41,103 nucleotides of DNA from Akkermansia muciniphila (GTDB lineage Bacteria > Verrucomicrobiota > Verrucomicrobiia > Limisphaerales > SIBE01): positions 1-41,103 of the forward strand of contig CAMAWP010000020.1 in NCBI GenBank assembly GCA_945861765.1, given 5' to 3'. A program made the translations under genes and the position numbers. The notes below the pieces were generated by a model, which saw only the letters and a list, made by a program, of their open reading frames with translations, had not been told where the DNA came from and made no database searches. Positions 25,792-33,445 of this stretch are shown piece after piece. How positions within the stretch are numbered: the first letter of the stretch is position 1; each line of letters starts with the position of its first letter.

Positions 25792-28700
25792 TCACTGGTC
25801 TTTGGACGGAACGAAGGCCGTTAGCACTTTGCCGTCCGTGCCGTTCCACACGCGCAATACGCTGTCCTGGCCACCTGCCACAACAATCCTGCCGTCCGCG
25901 CTGACCGCCGCCGAGTGCATGAAGTCGATCACCCCGTCGAAGGAGCGGACTTTATCTCCGTTTTCTTTAACCGTACGAACTTGGTTGTCACCGGAACAGG
26001 CCAAGGTTTGGTCGGTCGTTCCAACAAAAGTTATCGAGGTGACTTCTTTGGTAAAGCCCTCGATCGTCTTCTTTCTCTCGCCGGTAACAAAATCCCACAT
26101 CTTGATGACATTGTCCGCGCCGGAACTCGCCAAAGTTCTCCCGTCTCTCTTCCAACTCACCCCAAGTACGTGGTGAGTGTGACCTTCGAACGACTTAACG
26201 ATTTTGCCAGTGGCTAGCTCGACGACCTTCACAAATTTATCGGCGGCACCGGAAGCCAGATGCTTTCCGTCAGCCGAAAAATCGAGACTGAAAACGGCGT
26301 CGCTATGAATGTTCTTAAACTCTCGGACTAACTTGCCATCAGCCAATGCCCAAATCTTTATTTCACCACCGCGGGTCGGTTCCCCGCTTCCTGTCGCCAG
26401 CAATTTGCCATCCGGACTGAAGCGGAGCGCGTTCACGCGATCCACGATCGGCGATGTGGCGTCATCGGTTCCGATGACTCTTTCGAGCGTCCAAGCCGGA
26501 TTTGCGTCCCAAACCACTGCAGCGTGATCGGATGCGGATAAAACCAAGGCACCTTCCTTGCCGTAGGCGACCGCCGAAACCGACCCTTTGTGGCCCTTGA
26601 ACGTTTCAAACGCCGTTCCATCCTCCGCGCTCCAAGTATGAACGAGTTGATCATCCCCGCCGGTGCCAACCGTGAGATTGTCAGGCGAGAATGCGATCGT
26701 TCGAATTGGTTTCTCTGCCTCGGATGCTGCCTTCTTCGCCACCTGCACATCGGCGTCGGCCTTCTTCTGCTCCACTTCGGCGGTTTGTAAAGCACTCTTT
26801 GCTGCTGTTATGGTCTCGACAGCTTGGTCCACTGATTTCTTGGCCAATTGCAGCTCGTTTTCGGCATTGGGTTTTGCGAGTTCCGCCTTTTTGAACTCAT
26901 TTTCGGCGTCTGCAATTGTCTTGATCGCTGCCGTGATTTTGTTCGTACCCTGCTTCTGCTTTTCATCCGCGTCCGCAGTGATCTTATCGAAAAGCGGCTT
27001 GATCTGTCCTGCTGCAAATGATTTGGCAGCGACATTGTCGATGGCCTTTTCCGCCAAAGTTTTCGCGTCCGCGGCAATCTTTGATTTGGCGTTCGCGTCA
27101 GCCGCCATGCTCTCCGCAATGCCCTTGGCCTTGAGCGCGACTGCTGCCACGTCAGCAGCTAATTTGCTTGCGGATGTCTTCGCGGCTTCGGCAGTTTCGC
27201 CCTCCGCGGCAGCTTTCGTCTTCGCGGCGACTGCTGCCGTATCCGAAGCGATGCGGTCGCTGATCCGTTTGGTTTCCGCCGCTTGGTCCGCGGGTACGGT
27301 AGCTTGGGCTGCCTTTTCGACAGCGGCCTTTGCTTCTGCCGCAGCGTTCTTGGCCGCCTTGTCGGCAGTTTGAAAATCCTCGGTGACTTTCTTGATTTCC
27401 GCCCGCAAAGTAACCAGAGCCTTTTCCGCGTCAGACTTCGCGGTCTTGGCGGTTTCCACCAATTTCTGTTTTTCTCCAAATGACTTTTCCGCCGCTTTCA
27501 CGGCATCAGTCGCCTTGCCGACACGGTCCACTTGCGCTTTGTGCTGGGTCTCGGCGGTCTGCAAACCCGTTTTGCGATAGGTCACTTCGCTAGCAGAAAA
27601 AGCCAGCGTGCGCTCAGAATCCTGCAAGACTTCTAGCCTGTAACGATCTCCCTTCAATTCCGCAATCTGCTTCCCGTCCTTTGAATCCCAAAGCTTGGCA
27701 ATATTGTTCGTGCCTGCCGAAGCGAACCTCTTTCCGTCAGGCCGAACCGCAACGCTCGCAATAGGACTTCCATGTTTCATCTCACGGATCGACTGCCCCT
27801 TTTCGACGTTCCAGTGCCGAATCGAGCCATCCGGGCTTCCAGAGATGATCTCGTTCCCAGCAGGAAGAATTGTGTCGAGAGAACTGATCGACCCAGAATG
27901 CCCCTTCAATTCTTTAAGTGCCGTCAGTTCTCCTTTTGCAGAATCTGGCAGTTTCCAGATGTGAATCATTTTGTCGGCGCCGCCCGTGGCAATTTGCTTC
28001 CCCGCAGCGACCCAAGTCAAAGCATTCACTGCATCCGAGGTTTCCGCTTCAGCGAACAGTTCGCCATCGGGCAGACTCCAAATCCTGATCTTCTTATCGA
28101 CAGAGCCTGAGGCGAGCTTCGTGCCATCAGGAGAGAACTTCAGGGTCGAGATGGCTTTTTCAGCGCCGGCGAGCAGCTTGGCTTCTTTGCCGCTCGCCAA
28201 GTCGAACAATTTAACCTTCCCCTCTACGCTGCCGGTGGCCAACCATTCGCCATCGGGACTGATCGCGACCGTTTTCCACATGTTGGTCTCGGTGTCGGAG
28301 AAGCTCAGTTTCTGAACATTTTTGGTCCGACGCCAGAGTTTTGCCTGGCGGTAATCACCCGAAGCCAAGAGAGTGCCATCCGGGTTGAAAGCCAGCGAGT
28401 GTACCATGTCCCGGTGAGCCACTTTGTGATTTTGGTAGATACTCTCCTTCGACAACTGCGGGTCCGATAATCGTGCCACGAGCTGTCCCGAAGAGATATG
28501 GTAAATGAAAATCTGATTGGCCCGCCCACAGGCGGCAAACTGGCCATCCGCAGTCAACGCAACGGCGTAGATAGGATTCAAAGTTTGTGGCAAGGACTTC
28601 CAGGCTATCGCCGCCGCAGCGTGAACTTCTCCTTTCGCTCCCTGATCGATCCAAAGCTTCAGCAGGCCCAGCTCCTGAGGCGTCAAATTGGATGCAGCCA

Positions 28701-29073
28701 CCTTATTGTCTCTCGGCGGCATCGTCGGGTCGCTTTGATGAGCAGCCGCCTTTAACAGCAAACTTTCCGCGCCACGGCCAGGCACGACCGCAGGCCCGGA
28801 TTCACCTCCCTTGAGAATGGTTTGCGGAGTCTCCAAAACTAAGTCCGCTTTCGCCTTGGTGAGATTGTGACACGCGAGGCAGTTGTTCTTGAAGACCGGA
28901 AGAATCTCTTTTTCAAAATCGACGGCTCTCGTCCGCTTCATGTCGGCAATCGCAATCGCCGCAGGTTTATTGTCGGACGGCTTCCCCTCGGCACCTCGAG
29001 CGAGAGTCAGGCCAGCGGCGAGCGCGACCGCGAAGTGGAAAATGGATTTTGGTGATGAATTTAGATTTATCAT
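25792..29073 (-). CDS. Exported cytochrome-domain WD40 protein with a long helical insert
   Basis: A 1093-residue protein. It has a signal peptide (1-28), then a PSCyt1-type cytochrome-c domain with C65-L-A-C68-H69 and a following MPPRDNK Met near 115-120. WD40 repeats run from about 160 to 500, with typical LAFNPDGTLLASG and KLWDSKDGK repeats. Residues about 505-790 are an Ala/Lys/Glu-rich segment of high coiled-coil character with many KAAAE/AEKA heptad-like repeats. A second set of WD40 repeats fills about 790-1090. The protein may form a split or double propeller with a helical stalk, perhaps a surface scaffold carrying heme. No partner is obvious, but it lies between two DUF1549/DUF1501 modules. 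Confidence 0.88.
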   Translation of the reverse strand: MINLNSSPKSIFHFAVALAAGLTLARGAEGKPSDNKPAAIAIADMKRTRAVDFEKEILPVFKNNCLACHNLTKAKADLVLETPQTILKGGESGPAVVPGRGAESLLLKAAAHQSDPTMPPRDNKVAASNLTPQELGLLKLWIDQGAKGEVHAAAAIAWKSLPQTLNPIYAVALTADGQFAACGRANQIFIYHISSGQLVARLSDPQLSKESIYQNHKVAHRDMVHSLAFNPDGTLLASGDYRQAKLWRRTKNVQKLSFSDTETNMWKTVAISPDGEWLATGSVEGKVKLFDLASGKEAKLLAGAEKAISTLKFSPDGTKLASGSVDKKIRIWSLPDGELFAEAETSDAVNALTWVAAGKQIATGGADKMIHIWKLPDSAKGELTALKELKGHSGSISSLDTILPAGNEIISGSPDGSIRHWNVEKGQSIREMKHGSPIASVAVRPDGKRFASAGTNNIAKLWDSKDGKQIAELKGDRYRLEVLQDSERTLAFSASEVTYRKTGLQTAETQHKAQVDRVGKATDAVKAAEKSFGEKQKLVETAKTAKSDAEKALVTLRAEIKKVTEDFQTADKAAKNAAAEAKAAVEKAAQATVPADQAAETKRISDRIASDTAAVAAKTKAAAEGETAEAAKTSASKLAADVAAVALKAKGIAESMAADANAKSKIAADAKTLAEKAIDNVAAKSFAAGQIKPLFDKITADADEKQKQGTNKITAAIKTIADAENEFKKAELAKPNAENELQLAKKSVDQAVETITAAKSALQTAEVEQKKADADVQVAKKAASEAEKPIRTIAFSPDNLTVGTGGDDQLVHTWSAEDGTAFETFKGHKGSVSAVAYGKEGALVLSASDHAAVVWDANPAWTLERVIGTDDATSPIVDRVNALRFSPDGKLLATGSGEPTRGGEIKIWALADGKLVREFKNIHSDAVFSLDFSADGKHLASGAADKFVKVVELATGKIVKSFEGHTHHVLGVSWKRDGRTLASSGADNVIKMWDFVTGERKKTIEGFTKEVTSITFVGTTDQTLACSGDNQVRTVKENGDKVRSFDGVIDFMHSAAVSADGRIVVAGGQDSVLRVWNGTDGKVLTAFVPSKDQ

Positions 29074-29151
29074 GGGGTGAATGAGGATGTTAGATTATCG
29101 GTTATCTCTAGGGGTGGCAAGCATTTGAACAGGAGAACCAGCAGTTCTGCC

Positions 29152-29269
29152 CATGAACCTGGGTGGGGTGAGAGTCCCCTCGAACCCTGACCTTTTCTGG
29201 CGATCGAGCATGTCAGGGCTCGATGGAGTCTCGCCCCACCGTTCAAGGGCGCAATGCGCGCACAAAGTT
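29152..29269. repeat. Palindromic intergenic repeat, family A copy 2
   Basis: Inverted copy of 1-147: it starts CATGAACCTGGGTGGGG and ends GCGCGCACAAAGTT. It lacks about 30 internal bases found in the first copy and is otherwise nearly identical, so the family is recently mobile or kept by gene conversion. It sits upstream of both divergent genes (WD40 on the minus strand, DUF1549 on the plus strand). Confidence 0.85.
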
Positions 29270-29278
29270 CGGGGTGTT

Positions 29279-29431
29279 CTCATTTTGGGTTCCGACCATC
29301 TGAAGTCGGAACTTCCTGTGTTGCGGTACGTAGTCCCGGCTTCAGCCGGAGGGGCGTCGGCAAATCCAGAGGCGTTGGATTCTCCCACGCGACGCCGCCT
29401 GAACGCGGGACTACATGCGTGCCAAAATGAG
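29279..29431. mobile_element. Small TIR-bounded palindromic element
   Basis: A 153-bp segment with perfect 10-bp terminal inverted repeats, CTCATTTTGG at 29279-29288 and CCAAAATGAG at 29422-29431. Inside are a 7-bp inverted repeat GTTCCGA/TCGGAAC (29289-29295, 29306-29312) and long imperfect arms at about 29326-29359 and 29389-29418, sharing GTAGTCCCG...CAG.CGG. It has no coding capacity. It starts 9 bp after the family A copy and ends 103 bp before the next gene. Confidence 0.7.
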
Positions 29432-29534
29432 ACTTGCTGCAGGAGAACGTGCTTGCATCGGATCTCAGCAAGGAGTTACATTTTGGAAGTATCACCAAAA
29501 TGCCTCTCAAGACTTCAACCATCTCAACCTTTAA

Positions 29535-31997
29535 ATGATGTGTAGGGCTCATGCGTTTCCGTTGGTGCTGATGCTCGCGTTCCTTCGGCCAACCGCGCTG
29601 TTCAGCCAGAGCTCGAATGTTGTTAACCCTGCCAAAGATCCAATCGTTGAAGTCACCATCGATCCCAAGTCGATCCAGTTGATCGGGCAAAAGGCGCAAT
29701 TCAGAATTCTCGTTCACGGCAAAAGGGCTTCCGGCGATTTGGTTGATCTGACGCGGGCAGCTAGTTTTAATTCAAAAACACCCGATCTCGTTTCAGTGTC
29801 ATCCCAAGGTCATGTGCAGGGGCGAAGCGATGGCAAAGGGATTATCGAAGTGCAGGCAGTCGGCTTTAAAAGTGAAGTCGAAGTTTCAGTCGCCCAAACA
29901 ACAGCTCCGAGACGCTTTAATTTCGAGGATGATATCACGCCCTTGTTCAGCCGCTACGGTTGCAACTCCTCAGGCTGTCATGGCAAAGCGGAAGGCCAAA
30001 ACGGATTTAAATTATCGGTGTTCGGTTATGACCCAAAAGCGGATTACAAGGCGCTCGTGGTGGAAAGCCGTGGACGTCGAATATCCCCGGCCGCTCCTGA
30101 CCACAGTTTGCTGTTGTTGAAGCTCTCGGGGACAATGCCCCACGGAGGTGGCCCACGCATTCGGCTTGGAACGTCGGAGTTTGAAACGATTCGCGATTGG
30201 ATCGCTGCCGGGGTCCCTTTTGGCGAGCCTGGAGATCCCAAGTTGGACAGCATCGAGATCTCTCCGGCGGAGCGCATTTTATCCACCGGTGCTCAACAGC
30301 AACTACGCGCCGTGGCGTCTTACACCGACGGCCGCAAAGTGGACATCACTCATCTGGCCCAGTTCCAATCGAACAACGAAAACCTCGCTCGAGTGAATGA
30401 TGAAGGGCTGATTTCCGTGGGAGAAGTTCCTGGCCAGGCGGCGATCATGGCCCGCTACATGGGGGCGGTGGCCGTCTTTCAGGTATTGATTCCACGAAGT
30501 GAACGGATAGCGAATTATCCTCGATTCCCGGAATACAACTTCGTGGACAAGCTCGTGCATCAGAAGTTGAGCAAGCTGAACATTCTGCCGTCGAAGCTAT
30601 CGGATGACGCGGACTTTCTGCGGCGCGCCTATCTGGATGTGATTGGAACACTCCCGACGGTTGCGGAAGCCCGCAGGTTTTTGACCGATCAGCGGCCCGA
30701 CCGCCGAGCCCGGTTGGTGGACGAGTTGCTCGACCGTCCCGAGTATGCTGATTTCTGGGCCTTGAAATGGGCCGATTTGTTGCGAGTGGACAGGTCGATA
30801 CTTGGACACAAGGATGCCTATGCTTATTACCAATGGATTCGCGACGAGATAGGCGCCAACCGTCCGTTCAACGGGATGGTCCGGAGATTATTGACGGCGG
30901 AAGGCCCGCTCGCGGAGGCACCCCAAGGACAGTTCTACAAGATTTTCCAAAAGCCAGGCGACATGGCCAGCACGCTCTCCCAAGTCTTCTTGGGAGTCAG
31001 GATTGCCTGCGCTGAATGTCATCATCACCCGTTCGACCGCTGGAGCCAGACCGATTACTATGGCATGCAAGCGTTCTTTCAACCTGTCAGCCGGAAGAAA
31101 GGTCCTCGAGGTGATGCGCTCATGGTTGATGGGAATCCCGAAACCAAGAACCCGAGGACTGGCGAGAAGGTTTTTGCGCACGCGCTGGGCGCAAAGATGC
31201 CCAGCGCAAATCTCGAAGGCGACCCGCGCCGGCTTTTGGCGGACTGGTTCACGGCGCCTGAAAATCCGTGGTTCGCACGAAACCTCGCCAATCGCCTTGT
31301 CGCCCACTTTTTAGGCCGTGGATTGGTCGAGCCGGTCGATGATGTCCGAGCGACGAATCCTCCGAGCAACCCCGAGCTGCTCGATGGATTGGCCAGCTAC
31401 GTGGCCGAAGTAAAGTTCGACCTCAAGCAGGTGATTCGGACCATCACCGCCTCGAGCACTTACCAGCTTTCATCGCATCCCAACGAGACGAACGAGCGCG
31501 ATGAGCAGAATTACTCGCGAGCCCTTTTCAAACGATTGCCAGCCGAGGTTTTGCTCGATGCGATTTGCCAGACCACAGGTGTTAGCGAGAAATTCGCCGG
31601 AGTTCCTGCGGGCTACCGAGCCATCCAGCTTTGGGACAATGATGTCTCGCACTACTTTTTGAAATTGTTTGGTCGGCCCGTTCGCAAGACGGCCTGCGAA
31701 TGCGAGCGCAACGTGGAAGCCAGCATCGCGCAAGTTTTGCACCTGATGAATTCGCCGGAAATTTACGGCAAGCTCAACCATGAGTCCGGGGCTGTAGCCA
31801 AGATCGAGAACGCCCTTCCACAGGATAGTGCGTTGATCGAGGAATTGTACCTGAATTGTTACAGCCGGTTTCCGAGCGAGGATGAACGCCGCGTTGCGGA
31901 AAATTATCTTCGTGCTCCCAACGCGAGTCGCCGCTCCGCTGCAGAAGATCTGCAATGGAGCATGCTCAACTCTTTAGAATTTATTTTCAATCACTGA
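29535..31997 (+). CDS. Exported Ig-like/DUF1549/DUF1553 cytochrome-domain protein (module 2)
   Basis: An 820-residue protein. A signal peptide (about 1-24) is followed by a BIG2-like beta-sandwich (about 35-120). Next is a cytochrome-like domain whose heme-type motif is C143-NSSG-C148-H149 (CX4CH rather than CX2CH), in RYGCNSSGCHGKAEGQNGFK. A second Ig-like segment spans about 235-330. DUF1549 follows at about 340-540, with a normal CxxCH in CAECHHHPFDRW, and then DUF1553 at about 570-815. The CX4CH form is usual for this subfamily. Tandem ATGATG at 29535 gives an immediate hydrophobic leader. It starts a three-gene plus-strand set with DUF1501 and PPC genes; function unknown. Confidence 0.9.
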   Translation: MMCRAHAFPLVLMLAFLRPTALFSQSSNVVNPAKDPIVEVTIDPKSIQLIGQKAQFRILVHGKRASGDLVDLTRAASFNSKTPDLVSVSSQGHVQGRSDGKGIIEVQAVGFKSEVEVSVAQTTAPRRFNFEDDITPLFSRYGCNSSGCHGKAEGQNGFKLSVFGYDPKADYKALVVESRGRRISPAAPDHSLLLLKLSGTMPHGGGPRIRLGTSEFETIRDWIAAGVPFGEPGDPKLDSIEISPAERILSTGAQQQLRAVASYTDGRKVDITHLAQFQSNNENLARVNDEGLISVGEVPGQAAIMARYMGAVAVFQVLIPRSERIANYPRFPEYNFVDKLVHQKLSKLNILPSKLSDDADFLRRAYLDVIGTLPTVAEARRFLTDQRPDRRARLVDELLDRPEYADFWALKWADLLRVDRSILGHKDAYAYYQWIRDEIGANRPFNGMVRRLLTAEGPLAEAPQGQFYKIFQKPGDMASTLSQVFLGVRIACAECHHHPFDRWSQTDYYGMQAFFQPVSRKKGPRGDALMVDGNPETKNPRTGEKVFAHALGAKMPSANLEGDPRRLLADWFTAPENPWFARNLANRLVAHFLGRGLVEPVDDVRATNPPSNPELLDGLASYVAEVKFDLKQVIRTITASSTYQLSSHPNETNERDEQNYSRALFKRLPAEVLLDAICQTTGVSEKFAGVPAGYRAIQLWDNDVSHYFLKLFGRPVRKTACECERNVEASIAQVLHLMNSPEIYGKLNHESGAVAKIENALPQDSALIEELYLNCYSRFPSEDERRVAENYLRAPNASRRSAAEDLQWSMLNSLEFIFNH

Positions 31998-32015
31998 CAC
32001 AGTTCAAAGTCTGAT

Positions 32016-32022
32016 AAGGAGG
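32016..32022 (+). promoter_or_regulatory. Strong Shine-Dalgarno of the second DUF1501 gene
   Basis: AAGGAGG lies four bases before the ATG at 32027 and confirms this start. It contrasts with most neighbouring genes, which lack a clear Shine-Dalgarno. Confidence 0.7.
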
Positions 32023-32026
32023 CAAT

Positions 32027-33358
32027 ATGAAACGTTTCAATAAATACTGCGATGGAATCGACCGGCGCGACTTTCTCCGGATCGGCACGGTCGGGCTGCT
32101 TGGTTTCAACTTGGGGCTGCCCTCTTTGCTGGCGCAACAAGCCCGCACCGCTGCCAACCCCAAATCCGACGTCTCACTTATCCTCGTGTTTCTGAAAGGT
32201 GGCCTGAGCACCATCGACACCTTCGATCTTAAACCGGACGCTCCTTCCGATATTCGCGGCGAGTTTAAATCGATTCCAACCAATGTTCCCGGAATTCGAA
32301 TCGGAGAACTTCTCACGAAAACGGCGCAGCAGATGGACAAGTTTTCGCTCATTCGTTCGTTCGGCCATCGGAGCTCGGACCATGGCCCGGCCGATCATTA
32401 CATGCTGACCGGTTATCATCCGCTTGCCAGCTTCAACGCGAATCTAACGCCTAACAATCAATTTCCATCCCATGGATCGATCATCGCTCAAAAGCTGGGA
32501 CCGCGCGGTTCGGTTCCTCCGTACGTCTGTTTGCCGATGATGCATGCAAGCGCGGGCTCGGCTTACCTCGGTGCGGCTTCGGTTCCGTTTGTCATTGAAG
32601 CCGACCCAAGCTCGCCTGGTTTTTCCGTTCCTGATCTCGCGCCTCCGATTACCCTGGATGCCTCACGCCTGGCGGCCCGCCGCGAGCTTTTGGCCAAGGT
32701 GGACCGATACCAACACCAGACCGAAGTTGCCTCGAACGCAAGCGCTCGGAGCGTGAGCGTGTTTGGGCAAAAGGCCCTCGACCTAATGACCTCTCCAGCC
32801 GCAAAGAGAGCGTTCGATATCTCGGCTGAGCCAGACAAGCTTCGCGATGAATATGGCCGTAACACCCTCGGTCAAAGCTGCCTCATGGCACGCCGGTTAG
32901 TTGAAGCGGGCGTTCGTTGCGTGACGATCAGTCACTCGAACTGGGACACGCATTCTGACAATTTCGGAGTTCTGAAGGATCAACTCCTCCCCAAGCTGGA
33001 TGGGGCTATTGCCACCTTGTTCCGTGACCTCTCAGACCGTGGTTTACTCAACAAAACAATGGTCATTGTCAGCGGTGAATTTGGCCGCACTCCTCGCATC
33101 AATAAAGACGCCGGCCGCGATCATTGGAGCAAGTGCTTCACGGTGGCGGTTGGTGGCGGCGGCATAAAAGGCGGACAAGTCGTCGGAACGAGCGATGCCT
33201 GGGCTCAAGAACCGGCTGATAACCCATACGGACCCGAGGATCTCTCCGCAACGATGTATCAGTTACTTGGAATTAATCCGAAGGACGAATTGAGAACTCC
33301 CGAAGGTCGGCCTGTTGCGGTGGCGAATGGCGGTCGGATTATCCAGGAGCTGGTCTGA
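32027..33358 (+). CDS. Tat-exported DUF1501 protein (module 2)
   Basis: A 443-residue protein with a twin-arginine signal (DRRDFLRIGTVGLLGFNLG, from residue 12). The DUF1501 core is FLKGGLSTIDTFDLKPDAP, VSGEFGRTPRINKDAGRDHW and a closing GGGGIKGG. The first motif keeps the Asp that module 1 has replaced by Glu. The family has an alkaline-phosphatase-like fold, so a metal-dependent hydrolase or a structural role is possible, but no activity is established that I know of. It lies 29 bp after the DUF1549 gene, so the two are co-transcribed, and 87 bp before the PPC gene. Confidence 0.9.
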   Translation: MKRFNKYCDGIDRRDFLRIGTVGLLGFNLGLPSLLAQQARTAANPKSDVSLILVFLKGGLSTIDTFDLKPDAPSDIRGEFKSIPTNVPGIRIGELLTKTAQQMDKFSLIRSFGHRSSDHGPADHYMLTGYHPLASFNANLTPNNQFPSHGSIIAQKLGPRGSVPPYVCLPMMHASAGSAYLGAASVPFVIEADPSSPGFSVPDLAPPITLDASRLAARRELLAKVDRYQHQTEVASNASARSVSVFGQKALDLMTSPAAKRAFDISAEPDKLRDEYGRNTLGQSCLMARRLVEAGVRCVTISHSNWDTHSDNFGVLKDQLLPKLDGAIATLFRDLSDRGLLNKTMVIVSGEFGRTPRINKDAGRDHWSKCFTVAVGGGGIKGGQVVGTSDAWAQEPADNPYGPEDLSATMYQLLGINPKDELRTPEGRPVAVANGGRIIQELV

Positions 33359-33382
33359 TTCCCGACATGGCGAGGTAACAAG

Positions 33383-33399
33383 GCGGGCGAGCCGCCCGC
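33383..33399. repeat. GC-rich hairpin between DUF1501 and PPC genes
   Basis: GCGGGCG (33383-33389) and CGCCCGC (33393-33399) form a perfect 7-bp stem with a 3-nt loop. The preceding CGAGGTAACAAGG resembles part of the family B MITE arm, so this may be a decayed element. It could slow transcription between the genes; there is no T-run. Confidence 0.5.
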
Positions 33400-33445
33400 G
33401 CTCCGACTGAGACTTCGCTGGCCAATTGTCCGAGTGAAAAACGTT

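Noticed and set aside
26663-27373. A 236-codon plus-strand frame rich in Ala/Ser/Phe
   Set aside because: It is the antisense of the Ala/Lys helical insert of the WD40 protein; composition follows from the sense repeats.
29535-31997. CX4CH considered a broken heme motif
   Set aside because: The same spacing is common in this DUF1549 subfamily, so it is likely native, though heme attachment is unproven.
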